Position numbers and translations under genes: made by a program. A DNA stretch of 64,000 bases. It comes from Roseiarcus sp963776665. GTDB lineage: Bacteria > Pseudomonadota > Alphaproteobacteria > Rhizobiales > Beijerinckiaceae. The notes beneath the pieces were generated by a model. It was not told where the DNA came from, did no database searches, and was given only the letters and a program-made list of their open reading frames with translations. Positions 42,031 to 50,657 of the stretch are shown piece after piece. Position 1 is the stretch's first letter; every line of letters begins with the position of its first letter. The stretch spans positions 43,273-107,272 of the forward strand of contig CAVZNQ010000006.1 of the NCBI GenBank assembly GCA_963776665.1, read 5' to 3'.

Positions 42031-42882
42031 ATGAGAAGACCGACGCCGAAGAACGGGCGGATGGTCGCGGGTTTGGCGGCGAGCGCGCTGATGCTCGCCG
42101 CATGCAGCGAAACGATTGGCGGCTTCAATCCGACGACGCACGTCGCTGAGGTCGACGCCGGGGCCGACGCTCGGGCCTCCAACGCCGGCAACATTGCCTC
42201 CCTGACCGAAGTCATCGAGCGAAATCCGCGTGACCCCGCTGCTTACAACACCCGCGGGGTTGTTTACGCTAAGCTTGGCCAATATTCCAACGCGATTGAA
42301 GATTTCAGCCATACGATCGAGCTCGACCCGAATTTCTCCGGCGCCTACACCAATCGGGCGTTGGCTTATCGCCAGATCAAGAAGGACAATCTGGCGCTGC
42401 AGGACTTCAACCAGGCGATTGTGGTTAACCCCAACGACGCAGCCGCCTATCTCGGGCGCGGGAACCTCCTGCGCTCGGAAAACGACTTCACCGCCGCCCT
42501 CGCCGACCTCAATCAGGCCATCAAACTCAATCCGGAGGGAGCGCAGGCATACCACGCGCGCGGGTTGATCTATCAGCGCCAGGGCGACAACGTCCAGGCG
42601 ATCACCGACTTCAGCAATGCGATCGATCGCGATCCTTTCGCAGGAGAACCGTACCAAGCGCGGGGCCAGAGCCTGATGGCCACCGGCAAATTCGATGCCG
42701 CGATCGAAGACTTCAACGCCGCGCTCAACGTAAACGCCAACAACTCAGTGGCCTGGTCAGGCCTCGGATTCTGTTACGAAAAATTGAACAATCACGCGAA
42801 AGCAGTCGAATCCTATCAGCGCGCCGTGCAGGTCAACCCCAACGACAGTCAAGCGCGCGCCGCGTTGCAGCGCTTGAGCTGA
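42031..42882 (+). CDS. TPR-repeat lipoprotein (NlpI-like)
   Basis: An exported lipoprotein of 283 residues: hydrophobic signal MVAGLAASALMLAAC with lipobox LAAC, a short linker, then about six tetratricopeptide repeats (from about residue 60), for example AAYNTRGVVYAKLGQYSNAI and AYLGRGNLLRSENDFTAALA. TPR lipoproteins such as NlpI or BamD-like proteins act as adaptors at the outer membrane; the partner here is unknown. ATG 42031 is chosen directly before the signal; an in-frame start at 41983 would add 16 residues. Its 3' end overlaps the accC frame by 50 bases on the other strand. Confidence 0.85.
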   Translation: MRRPTPKNGRMVAGLAASALMLAACSETIGGFNPTTHVAEVDAGADARASNAGNIASLTEVIERNPRDPAAYNTRGVVYAKLGQYSNAIEDFSHTIELDPNFSGAYTNRALAYRQIKKDNLALQDFNQAIVVNPNDAAAYLGRGNLLRSENDFTAALADLNQAIKLNPEGAQAYHARGLIYQRQGDNVQAITDFSNAIDRDPFAGEPYQARGQSLMATGKFDAAIEDFNAALNVNANNSVAWSGLGFCYEKLNNHAKAVESYQRAVQVNPNDSQARAALQRLS

Positions 42883-44356
42883 GACCGGCGAATCTGGCCG
42901 GGAAAGCTGCTGCTACGTTGGCGCTTTGCCCGAAACTTGGCAGCCGTGGCGGGTCGGTTTGGCTGTGGCCGGCGAAGCCGGCCGCCTGATGAACGCCCTC
43001 GAGGCTCGGCGCCCCGGCTTCCGCTTTCAAGAAATCCTCGAGCCAATGAATATGATACTGGCCATTCTGGACGTCCGGGTTTCGAACCAGGGCGCGAAAG
43101 AGAGGCAACGTTGTCTCGATCCCGTCGACGATGAATTCGTCGAGGGCTCGTCGCAGTCGCATGAGCGCCTCGGTTCGGGAGCGTCCGTACACGATGAGCT
43201 TGCCGACCAATGAATCGTAGTAGGGGGGGATGACATAACCCTGATATGCCGAGGAATCGACGCGAATCCCGAGACCCCCGGGGGGATGAAAGTACGTAAT
43301 TCGACCCGGCGAGGGAGCGAACGTGCGTGGATGCTCGGCGTTGATCCGGCATTCGATCGCGGCGCCGAGGAATCTAACGTCGTCCTGGGTGATGGAGAGC
43401 GGAGAGCCGGCTGCGATCTTGATCTGCTCGTTGATGATGTCGATCCCGGTAATCATCTCTGTGACTGGGTGCTCTACCTGCACGCGCGTGTTCATCTCAA
43501 TGAAAAAGAACTTTCCGTCTTCGTAGAGGAACTCGACTGTCCCGGCGCCGACATAGCCCAGCTCGGCCATGGCCATCGCCACGACCCCGCCGATTCCGTC
43601 CCGCTGCTCGGCGTTCAAGGCGGGGGAGGGGCCTTCCTCCCACACTTTCTGGTGGCGCCGTTGCAGGGAACAGTCGCGTTCGCCGAGGTGTATGGCATGG
43701 CCTTGGGTGTCGCCGAGCACTTGAACTTCGATATGGCGCGGCTTGGCCAGATATTTCTCGACATAGACGGCGTCGTCGCCGAAGGCTGTCTTAGCTTCGA
43801 TCTTGGCGGCGGCGATTGCGTCGGCCAGTTCGTCAGGCCCGCGCGCGACCTTCATCCCGCGGCCTCCCCCGCCGGCTGCGGCCTTGACGATGACGGGGTA
43901 GCCGATCTCCGCCGCGATATGTTGCGCCTCTCCCTCGTCCCGTACGCTGCCTTGGGATCCCGGAACGCACGGGATTCCCAGACGAGTCGCGGTACGCTTG
44001 GCTTCGATCTTGTCGCCCATTATCCGAATGTGTTCGGCCTTGGGACCGATGAAAGCGATCTCATGCTCTTCAAGAATGTCGGCGAAACGGGCATTTTCGG
44101 CCAAGAACCCGTAACCCGGATGAACGGCGTCCGCCCCGGTGATCTCGCACGCCGCGACGATCGCGGGGATATTGAGGTAGCTATCGCGCGCGGGCGGCGG
44201 CCCGATGCACACGCTTTCGTCAGCGAGCTTGACGTGCATCGCATCTCTGTCGGCTGTCGAATAGACCGCGACGGTGGCGATGCCGAGCTCCTTTGCGGCG
44301 CGCATCACGCGCAGCGCAATCTCGCCCCGATTGGCGATCAGGATCTTGTCAAACAT
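42833..44356 (-). CDS. accC: Acetyl-CoA carboxylase, biotin carboxylase subunit
   Basis: ATP-grasp enzyme that carboxylates the biotin on AccB in the first step of fatty-acid synthesis. Conserved blocks are FDKILIANRGEIALRVMRAA, HPGYGFLAENARFAD, the glycine-rich loop AAGGGGRGMKVA, and FFIEMNTRVQVEHPVTEMIT. The reading frame gives 507 residues, about 55 more than usual. The extra C-terminal part after YHIHWLEDFLKAE has no family likeness and runs into the convergent TPR gene, so a lost stop codon or frameshift near the end is possible. It lies 54 bases after accB, forming accBC. Confidence 0.94.
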   Translation of the reverse strand: MFDKILIANRGEIALRVMRAAKELGIATVAVYSTADRDAMHVKLADESVCIGPPPARDSYLNIPAIVAACEITGADAVHPGYGFLAENARFADILEEHEIAFIGPKAEHIRIMGDKIEAKRTATRLGIPCVPGSQGSVRDEGEAQHIAAEIGYPVIVKAAAGGGGRGMKVARGPDELADAIAAAKIEAKTAFGDDAVYVEKYLAKPRHIEVQVLGDTQGHAIHLGERDCSLQRRHQKVWEEGPSPALNAEQRDGIGGVVAMAMAELGYVGAGTVEFLYEDGKFFFIEMNTRVQVEHPVTEMITGIDIINEQIKIAAGSPLSITQDDVRFLGAAIECRINAEHPRTFAPSPGRITYFHPPGGLGIRVDSSAYQGYVIPPYYDSLVGKLIVYGRSRTEALMRLRRALDEFIVDGIETTLPLFRALVRNPDVQNGQYHIHWLEDFLKAEAGAPSLEGVHQAAGFAGHSQTDPPRLPSFGQSANVAAAFPARFAGLSSSAATRRALDCRWG

Positions 44357-44410
44357 CGAGGCGGCTTCCCCGACCGACGGCGCCGCCCGTCGCGTAGCCC
44401 CGCTTCGCGA

Positions 44411-44911
44411 TCATTCGATGATCATCAAGGGCTGATCGTACTCGACCGGCGCGCCGTCGACGACCAAAATGTTGATAACTTTGCCGGCCCGCGAGGCAAC
44501 AATGTCATTGAAGGTCTTCATGGCTTCAACGAGCAGAAGTTTGTCTCCGACCTTCACCACCGATCCAACCTCAACGAAGGGTTTGGCTTCCGGACTTGAC
44601 CGTAAATAGGCTGTGCCGACCATCGGGGACTTCACTGCGCCCGCGAGATCGGCGGTCGGCGCCGGCCCGATCGAAGGAGCGATAAACCCCTGCTCAGGAT
44701 TGCGGGCAATGGACGCCGCTTCGGGGACCGACATGCTCGCGTGAGCCGGCGTTGATCGCTCGCGCACAAGGCGCATTCGGAGGTCTCCGAGGCTGACTTC
44801 AACCTCGGCGAGATTGTATTGCGCCGCGATCTTTGCGAGCCGGTCGATCCCAACTACGTCAACAAGGCTTTGCGCAGACCGCTCGGTTTGCGTGCCGGAC
44901 GGCTTCTTCAT
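44411..44911 (-). CDS. accB: Biotin carboxyl carrier protein of acetyl-CoA carboxylase
   Basis: A 166-residue carrier: N-terminal helical region (about residues 1-60, with IDRLAKIAAQYNLAEVEVSL typical of AccB), an Ala/Pro-rich linker, and a C-terminal biotinyl domain with the biotin-accepting Lys132 in VEAMKTFND. ATG 44911 gives the normal length; a long upstream extension to 45205 is in frame but overlaps the molybdopterin oxidoreductase gene and is not supported. It is followed by accC. Confidence 0.94.
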   Translation of the reverse strand: MKKPSGTQTERSAQSLVDVVGIDRLAKIAAQYNLAEVEVSLGDLRMRLVRERSTPAHASMSVPEAASIARNPEQGFIAPSIGPAPTADLAGAVKSPMVGTAYLRSSPEAKPFVEVGSVVKVGDKLLLVEAMKTFNDIVASRAGKVINILVVDGAPVEYDQPLMIIE

Positions 44912-45008
44912 TTCGTTTCGCTCGCGCGGGGAAGGGGCGTGCTCGTCAACAATGGGGACTTCGTATATCGCGCCTACCTCGCCAAAGAAAGTCCAAAGGC
45001 GGCGCCGT

Positions 45009-47096
45009 TCACGCTCGGCGCGCCCATACGCTGACGTCGTGAAACGCCACGCCGCCATGCGGAGCGACGCTGTCGTCGCCGACAAGCGTGTTGATTCCCC
45101 ATCCATCGAGGAAAGCCGAAGGGGGCCAAATCCCTTCGCTGACGAGGATTCCTGGGTTGACGCCGTCAAATAGGCGCACATGCAATCGCGTTTGTCCGCG
45201 CTCATTGCCGAGTTGCACGAGGTCGCCTTGCGCGAGCCCCAGCCGCGCTGCGTCGGACGGGTTCATGAGCACTTCGGGTCGCTTTTCGCGCGAACGCGAG
45301 GTCGCAGTCTCGGTGAAGGTCGAATTCAGAAAATTTCGAGCGGGTGAGGTCGCTAGTTTGAACGGACGATCCTCGTTTATATCCTCGTTGATTTGCCAGT
45401 GGTCTGGCAGATTGGGCATCTCGCGCCAGGGACCCCGCAACCCGTCATTGGCGACCGGCGCGTCCGTCCAATTGGCCTTGAACCGAAACTTCCCGTCCGG
45501 AAATCCAAAGCCATCGAGGAAGTGGGCCTCTTCAAAAGGCGGCTGAAGGTCGAGCCAGCGCTCCGTTTCAAGGGTCGCGAGATCACCCCGGCCGGATTCG
45601 CGCAGGGTCCAATCGATGATCTCCCGCGGCGACATCGAGAACGCGGGATGTTCGGCGCCAACCCGCAGAGCGAGCCCAACGATCACGTCATGATTCGAGC
45701 GGCAGCCCTCGGGCGGTTCGATCACCTTCGGCGCGAACTGCAAGTGCTGGTGGCCTCCGGCGGTGTAGAGATCGTCATGCTCCAGGAACATGGTCGCGGG
45801 CAGGACGATATCGGCATAGCGCGCCGTCTCAGTCATGAATTGCTCGTGAACGCACGTGAACAGGTCGTCGCGCGAAAATCCGCGGCGAACCTTCGTCTGA
45901 TGCGGATTGACGGCGAGCGGATTGGTGTTCTGGACCAGCATGGCCCGCACAGGCGGTCCTCCTCTCAAGGCCTCCGCGTCGCCCGTGAGCACTGATCCTA
46001 TGCGCGACTGGTCCAGACGACGAACACTCGAGTCGCGGACGTCCAGACCCTCGATCATCGTCTTTTGAAGTTTGTATACGCCGCTATTGCTGTGGAAGGC
46101 GCCGCCGCCCTCGTGCGCCCAGGCGCCGGTAACGGCGGGAATGCACAGAGCCGCGTGCATGTTGGCGGCGCCGTTGCGTTGACGCGAGAAGCCGAAGCCT
46201 AGGCGGAAAAACGTTCGCTTCGACCGCCCGACCAGCGCTGCGAATTCCTCGATTTGAGCGGCGCTGAGGCCGGTGATCGCGCTCGCCCAGACGGGCCCGC
46301 GACTTCGCAAATGCGCCTCGAGCTCGTAGGGCGCATCGGTATATCGCTCAAGATAATCCCAGTCGGCGGCGCCGTCGCGAAACAAGACATGCATCACCGC
46401 GCACGCCAACGCGCCGTCCGTTCCCGGCCTCACACATAATGCGAGATCGGCTTGGCGCATCGTTTCCGTCTGGTAAATGTCGATCGCGACGATCTTCGCG
46501 CCGCGCTCCTTACGCGCGCGAATCGCGTGGGCCATGACGTTGACTTGCGTGGCGACTGCGTTGGTGCCCCAGATGACGACGCAGTCCGACTTCGCCATTT
46601 CCCGTGGATCGGCGCCGATCAACCGACCGGTCCCGGCGACATATCCTGGCCACGCGATTCCGACGCAAATCGTCCCGTGGAAGCGGGAATAGCGCTTCGC
46701 GTGCGTGAGGCGTTCAATTCCGTCACGCATCACGAGACCCATTGTGCCGGCGTAGAAGTAAGGCCATACGCCCTCGGACCCGACCTCGCGCTCGACAGCC
46801 AAAAAATTGTCGGCGACGCGGTCGAGCGCCTCATCCCAGCCGATCGGCGCGAATTGGCCGCTTCCCTTCGGGCCTATACGGCGCAAGGGCTCCATAAGCC
46901 GATCCGCGTGATGTATTCGCTCCCAATAGCGCGCGACTTTGGCGCAGATGACGCCGGACGTATATGTCTGATCGCGGGCGCCGTGGATGCGGCCGATGCG
47001 CTTTCCGCCGATAACCTCGACGTCGAGCGCGCATACCGAGGGGCAGTCGTGCGGGCAGACTGACGGACGTCTGGCGACTTCGGCAACCGCGTTCAT
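45009..47096 (-). CDS. Molybdopterin-dependent oxidoreductase, DMSO-reductase family
   Basis: A 695-residue catalytic subunit. The N-terminal 4Fe-4S motif is SVCPHDCPSVCALD with the fourth Cys in GVICAK. Molybdopterin-binding blocks include DCVVIWGTNAVATQVNVMAH and a C-terminal dinucleotide-binding domain (SDAARLGLAQGDLVQLGNER). No Tat signal precedes the cluster, so it is probably cytoplasmic. The substrate is unknown. ATG 47096 has GGAGGG 5 bases upstream. It lies 97 bases upstream of accB on the same strand, so read-through into accBC is possible. No partner subunit or chaperone gene is adjacent. Confidence 0.87.
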   Translation of the reverse strand: MNAVAEVARRPSVCPHDCPSVCALDVEVIGGKRIGRIHGARDQTYTSGVICAKVARYWERIHHADRLMEPLRRIGPKGSGQFAPIGWDEALDRVADNFLAVEREVGSEGVWPYFYAGTMGLVMRDGIERLTHAKRYSRFHGTICVGIAWPGYVAGTGRLIGADPREMAKSDCVVIWGTNAVATQVNVMAHAIRARKERGAKIVAIDIYQTETMRQADLALCVRPGTDGALACAVMHVLFRDGAADWDYLERYTDAPYELEAHLRSRGPVWASAITGLSAAQIEEFAALVGRSKRTFFRLGFGFSRQRNGAANMHAALCIPAVTGAWAHEGGGAFHSNSGVYKLQKTMIEGLDVRDSSVRRLDQSRIGSVLTGDAEALRGGPPVRAMLVQNTNPLAVNPHQTKVRRGFSRDDLFTCVHEQFMTETARYADIVLPATMFLEHDDLYTAGGHQHLQFAPKVIEPPEGCRSNHDVIVGLALRVGAEHPAFSMSPREIIDWTLRESGRGDLATLETERWLDLQPPFEEAHFLDGFGFPDGKFRFKANWTDAPVANDGLRGPWREMPNLPDHWQINEDINEDRPFKLATSPARNFLNSTFTETATSRSREKRPEVLMNPSDAARLGLAQGDLVQLGNERGQTRLHVRLFDGVNPGILVSEGIWPPSAFLDGWGINTLVGDDSVAPHGGVAFHDVSVWARRA

Positions 47097-47215
47097 CAAC
47101 CCTCCAAGCGCCCTATCATCCGACAAAGCGACCGCGACTGGCAATGTCAGGCCGCTCTTGCTTTTGCAACCGCAAACAACTATAGGTTGTAGCTGGCAGC
47201 GCTCCAAGATGGCCA

Positions 47216-47767
47216 ATGGCGACCCGCATCATTCCCGTTATTTGCCTTTTCGGGCTGATCTTGCCGATCACGACGTGGGCCCAGAGCGGACGGAAGGTGG
47301 AAATTCACTATGCTCCGCGAGAAAATCTCGAGAGCGTCGACGTTCAGGAGATTGGACGCGCCGAACTGTCCATCGACATGGCGGCTTATGTCCTTTCCGA
47401 CACCCAAATCATCGAGGCGTTGACCGACGCCGCTGAACGCGACGTGACTATCCGCCTGTATCTCGACAGGTCCGAATTCGCAGAGCATGGACCTGTTCGA
47501 GGGGAACTCGTTGAAGCGTTGCTCGCCCATCCCAATGTCGTGGCGCGGGTCAAGGGCGAGGGCGTCCTGATGCACTTGAAAGCATACGCCGTCGACGGCG
47601 AGGTGTTGCGGACCGGTTCGGGCAACTTTTCGAGTTCGGGGCTCTCTCTCCAGGACAACGATCTCATCCTGATTGCCGATCCAGCTGTGGTCGACGCGTT
47701 CGAGGCCAACTTCGACCGCATGTGGGAGCGCGCGCGAAACATCGGGGCGCTCGACACGCCTCGCTGA
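47216..47767 (+). CDS. Secreted phospholipase D-like nuclease (Nuc type)
   Basis: A 183-residue protein with an N-terminal signal peptide (IIPVICLFGLILPITTWAQS, cleavage near AQS) and a single HKD motif: HLKAYAVDGEVLRTGSGNFS gives His-x-Lys-x4-Asp and the Gly-x-Gly-Asn-Phe pattern. Small single-HKD proteins of the Nuc/BfiI group are dimeric, metal-independent endonucleases; a periplasmic or secreted nuclease is the likely role. The gene is divergent from the molybdopterin oxidoreductase with 119 bases between them. No conjugation or secretion genes, with which Nuc often goes, are nearby. Confidence 0.86.
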   Translation: MATRIIPVICLFGLILPITTWAQSGRKVEIHYAPRENLESVDVQEIGRAELSIDMAAYVLSDTQIIEALTDAAERDVTIRLYLDRSEFAEHGPVRGELVEALLAHPNVVARVKGEGVLMHLKAYAVDGEVLRTGSGNFSSSGLSLQDNDLILIADPAVVDAFEANFDRMWERARNIGALDTPR

Positions 47768-48065
47768 ACACCAGCGATGTGCCCGTCGGATGGGAGCCGA
47801 AAAAGGCGCCTGTTAGGGCGAAAGGATCGCTATTAAGTTGAATGAAGCTTCCTGTTTATGGCGAAAAAGCCCCTTGTTACTTGAGCGAAGATCGAACGTT
47901 ATGCGCTCGCGACGCGGCAAACCGGACGTTTCCCGGGAATTGGCATAGCGGAAAATTCTCGGAACCGCCCTCAAACCGTCCGGATGGCTTGTTGTCTAGC
48001 CCAGCCATGAGGGCGGTTGTTATTCCCAGAACAATTCTGAATGGACGGCGTTCCGAATGTCGCCT
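47768..48065. other. Intergenic region after the nuclease gene
   Basis: About 300 bases with less GC than the neighbouring genes in its first half. A short plus-strand frame here has no ribosome site or family features. Nothing further is recognised. Confidence 0.35.
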
Positions 48066-48329
48066 TCAGCGCGAATTGCCTCGCACCTGCGGCATTCCCA
48101 ATGGCGTGTAGCGCTCGTAACGTTGGTTGAACACATCGGCGTCGAGCACGCCAACGGTCTGTACGCGGCGAGCGGCGATATCACTCTGCTCGGCGAGAAT
48201 GGAAGTGACTTGCCAACGCCAAGTGGAAGGATCCCCACGGATGGGACCGGTGGCGACTTCGGTCACTCCCGCCGCGTAGCTCGCGCCGCCTCCAATCGCT
48301 ATCAGAGGAAGAATGAGGGACTTCCGCAT
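48066..48329 (-). CDS. Small secreted protein of unknown function
   Basis: An 87-residue protein that starts with a clear signal peptide (RKSLILPLIAIGGGASYAAG, cleavage near AAG) and continues with a polar 65-residue mature part without cysteines. A very strong ribosome site (GGAGGAG) lies just ahead of ATG 48329, which makes it likely to be real. It lies downstream of the broken hdaA on the same strand, about 95 bases away. No family was recognised. Confidence 0.6.
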   Translation of the reverse strand: MRKSLILPLIAIGGGASYAAGVTEVATGPIRGDPSTWRWQVTSILAEQSDIAARRVQTVGVLDADVFNQRYERYTPLGMPQVRGNSR

Positions 48330-48424
48330 CGTCTCCTCCGTGATTTTCGCCTGAAATTTCGCCGCTCATCTCCCACGCGAACGGCGCCTATTAGAGAAAC
48401 GTTGAGCATAAATTTGTGGCCCGG

Positions 48425-49120
48425 CTAAGGCGCCTCGCTCTTCGCGGCCATCTGGCGCAACGCATCGCTCGCCATGGCGCGAGTTACCCGTCGACCTTTG
48501 CGTCAAGGCTTCGTTGTCGAGCGTCGCGACAATTGCCCGCGCGGCTCCCAGCGAACGTTCGATTCTCAGCGCGATGTACGCAATCACGTGGGCTCCACCT
48601 GAAGCTGGCGATCGCTGAACAGCTTAAACAGAACCGCTTCGGTCAATTCGATATCGGGGGCGCGCTAGCCGCACCACCGGCGCCAATCGAAGTCGCGACA
48701 ACAGGTCGGGGATTTTCAGTCCCCAGGCGTCGGGCGCCGCGCGACAAGTCAGCAGCAGCCAAACGTCGTTTTGGAGCGCCGTATTCATGACGTGAAAAAA
48801 AAGCGCTTCCGATTGCGATGGCGCGATCGGCGTCCTCGAACAGCACCGCAGACGTGCGTCCGCAAGCCTCCACGCTCGCATCGTTCAAGCGCCTCACCGC
48901 GGAGCGTGATCGCACCGGAGGCGCCAGCCCAGATCGCTCCAAGATGGCTCTTTCCTGCGCCCTCAGGTCCCACAAGGGTCAACATTCGACCCGCCCAGTT
49001 CGGCCAAAGCTCAATCGCGCTCAACGCCTCGCGGTTCGACGAAGCGGGGAGAAAATCTTCGCGCGCGAAGCTTGGGGAGTGCCGCCAGCGAAAAGTCAGT
49101 TGCCGAGGCGGCGAAATCAT
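48425..49120 (-). pseudogene. hdaA: hdaA (DnaA-inactivator homologue), multiply frameshifted
   Basis: HdaA stimulates ATP hydrolysis by DnaA together with the clamp and so limits re-initiation. Homology runs across the whole 700 bases but switches frame about five times. It starts in SPPRQLTFRWRH and the Walker region LVGPEGAGKSHLGAIW; jumps near 48875-48895 to SAVLFEDADRAIA; jumps at an A8 run (48795-48802) to FFHVMNTALQNDVWLLLTCR; jumps near 48655-48668 to DIELTEAVLFKLFSDRQLQV; near 48588-48594 to VIAYIALRIERSLGAARAIV; and near 48490-48497 to RRVTRAMASDALRQMAAKSE. The old stop is at 48425. The ATG overlaps the permease stop (ATGA). It is a decayed gene or a stretch of poor consensus. Confidence 0.8.
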
Positions 49121-50226
49121 CGGCGGTCCAGCGCCGAGCGGCCTCGATAAAGCGGGCTCGTCAGATAGAGCGCGATGAGATGGCGGGCCACGACGCCAAT
49201 CGCTGCAGCCGTCGGAACAGCAATGAGGAGCCCGAGAAATCCGAACAGTTGCCCGAAAGCGAGCAGCGCGAACATCAGCCAGACCGGGTGAAGCCCGACC
49301 AATTCGCCGACAAGCTTCGGCGACAGCACATTGCCTTCGAGAAACTGACCGACCCCGACAACGGCGAGCGCCATGAAAAAAAGTTTCAGACTTGGCCAGC
49401 CCTGAACGAGCGCGACTCCGAGGGAGAGCACCAGCGCGGTGAGCGACCCGACATAGGGCACGAAACTCAGCAGGCCGCCCAACACGCCAATCAGGAAGCC
49501 GAAATCGAGTCCGATCAGCGTCAGCCCAGCGCTATACCAGAGGCCCAGGAACAGGCAGACAATCGATTGCCCCCGGATGAAGCCTGCCAAAGCGTGATTT
49601 ATCTCACGGGCGATCTTTCGTAGGCTGTCGCGGTAATCGAGCGGGAGCCAGCCGTCGATCTCGGAGATCATCCGATGCCAGTCGATAAGAATGTAGAAGG
49701 CGACGACGGGCGTGACGATCATCAGCGACAGGAAACTGAATACCGCCGCGCCGCCGGAGACGAGCGACCTGAAGGCGTTGAGAAGCCACTGTGCGCCTTG
49801 AGTCACAAAATCGCTAACCGAACTCTGAATTTGTGCACTCGAAAGCTCCTGGTTGAACCCCAGGGCGCGCAGCCAGCCGCCGCCGTATTTCGCAATGAGG
49901 GCGTTGCCCTCCTCGACGGCGAGCGCCTGAAGCCGCACCGCATAGTTCGGCAGGCGTTGGGAAAAGGCGATGAATTGATTGCTCAGGATCGGGGCGACGA
50001 GAATGAGAACAACCACCACGCCCAAGGCGAAGGCGATCAGAATAACGAGCGACGCGCCGAGGCGGTTCAGCCCCAGGCTCTGGAGCTTGAGCACGATCGG
50101 GTCGAGAAGGTAGCCCAAGACGATTCCGGCCGCGAAAGGCGTTATCGTCGAGCCAAGCAAATACACGACGTACAAGACGGCGGCGACCGCGGCGGCCCAG
50201 AACAGAATTTGGCGCTCCAGGCTCAC
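49117..50226 (-). CDS. AI-2E family (PerM/YhhT-like) permease
   Basis: A 369-residue inner-membrane protein with about eight helices. The family pattern shows in LGYLLDPIVLKLQSLGLNRL, the long loop after the third helix (residues 80-150), GFLIGVLGGLLSFVPYVGSL and the C-terminal FLEGNVLSPKLVGELVGLHP. Functions in the family range from autoinducer export to Na+/H+ exchange; none can be chosen here. GTG 50226 is taken as start since it comes directly before the first helix and after the VOC gene. Its stop overlaps the hdaA ATG, the usual perM-hdaA order of Alphaproteobacteria. Confidence 0.88.
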   Translation of the reverse strand: MSLERQILFWAAAVAAVLYVVYLLGSTITPFAAGIVLGYLLDPIVLKLQSLGLNRLGASLVILIAFALGVVVVLILVAPILSNQFIAFSQRLPNYAVRLQALAVEEGNALIAKYGGGWLRALGFNQELSSAQIQSSVSDFVTQGAQWLLNAFRSLVSGGAAVFSFLSLMIVTPVVAFYILIDWHRMISEIDGWLPLDYRDSLRKIAREINHALAGFIRGQSIVCLFLGLWYSAGLTLIGLDFGFLIGVLGGLLSFVPYVGSLTALVLSLGVALVQGWPSLKLFFMALAVVGVGQFLEGNVLSPKLVGELVGLHPVWLMFALLAFGQLFGFLGLLIAVPTAAAIGVVARHLIALYLTSPLYRGRSALDRR

Positions 50227-50236
50227 CGGGGCAACC

Positions 50237-50647
50237 TCATGGGACCTCGCCGGGTATGTCAGCTGGCTGCAGCAGATCCCATTTGCCGCCCCAGGGATCG
50301 AGGAACACTGCGACCAGCCCATACGGCTCGCGGCGCGGCGTTTCAAGGAATCTGATGCCGCGAGAGCGCATCGTTTCGTAATCGCCCCAGAAGTCCACGG
50401 TGTGAAGGAAAAAGCCGACCCGTCCCCCGGTCTGGTCGCCAAGGCGAGCCCTCTGGCGCTCATCGGCTGGAACGGCAAGCACGAGCGCCGCCCCCGCGTG
50501 TTGCGATGCGGCGACCACGATCCAGCGTTTGCCGGAGCCGAGCGGCGTATCTTCGAGGACCGCGAAGCCGAGCGCGTCGCAGAAGAAAGCGAGGCCCTCG
50601 TCATAGCTCGAGACGAGAATGGTGATGGCGGCGAGGCGCTGGAGCAT
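50237..50647 (-). CDS. VOC superfamily (glyoxalase-like) protein
   Basis: A 136-residue protein with two beta-alpha-beta-beta-beta modules of the vicinal oxygen chelate fold: RLAAITILVSSYDEGLAFFC and ALGFAVLEDTPLGSGKRWIV, then VGFFLHTVDFWGDYETMRSR, with VAVFLDPWGGKWDLLQP at the end. The family includes glyoxalases, dioxygenases and resistance proteins, so no reaction can be assigned. It sits between the CDP-alcohol transferase gene (10 bases) and the permease gene (10 bases) on the same strand, clearly part of this operon. Confidence 0.88.
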   Translation of the reverse strand: MLQRLAAITILVSSYDEGLAFFCDALGFAVLEDTPLGSGKRWIVVAASQHAGAALVLAVPADERQRARLGDQTGGRVGFFLHTVDFWGDYETMRSRGIRFLETPRREPYGLVAVFLDPWGGKWDLLQPADIPGEVP

Positions 50648-50657
50648 GAGCTGCGCC

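Noticed and set aside
43286..44599. 437-codon plus-strand frame opposite accC and accB
   Set aside because: It spans two conserved genes on the other strand and shows no motif or signal of its own.
47842..48111. 89-codon plus-strand frame before the small secreted protein gene
   Set aside because: No Shine-Dalgarno sequence and no domain; it overlaps the 3' end of the better supported minus-strand gene.
48795..48802. A8 run in hdaA as a phase-variation switch
   Set aside because: A single homopolymer switch would need the rest of the gene to be in frame, but at least four other frame breaks exist in the same gene.
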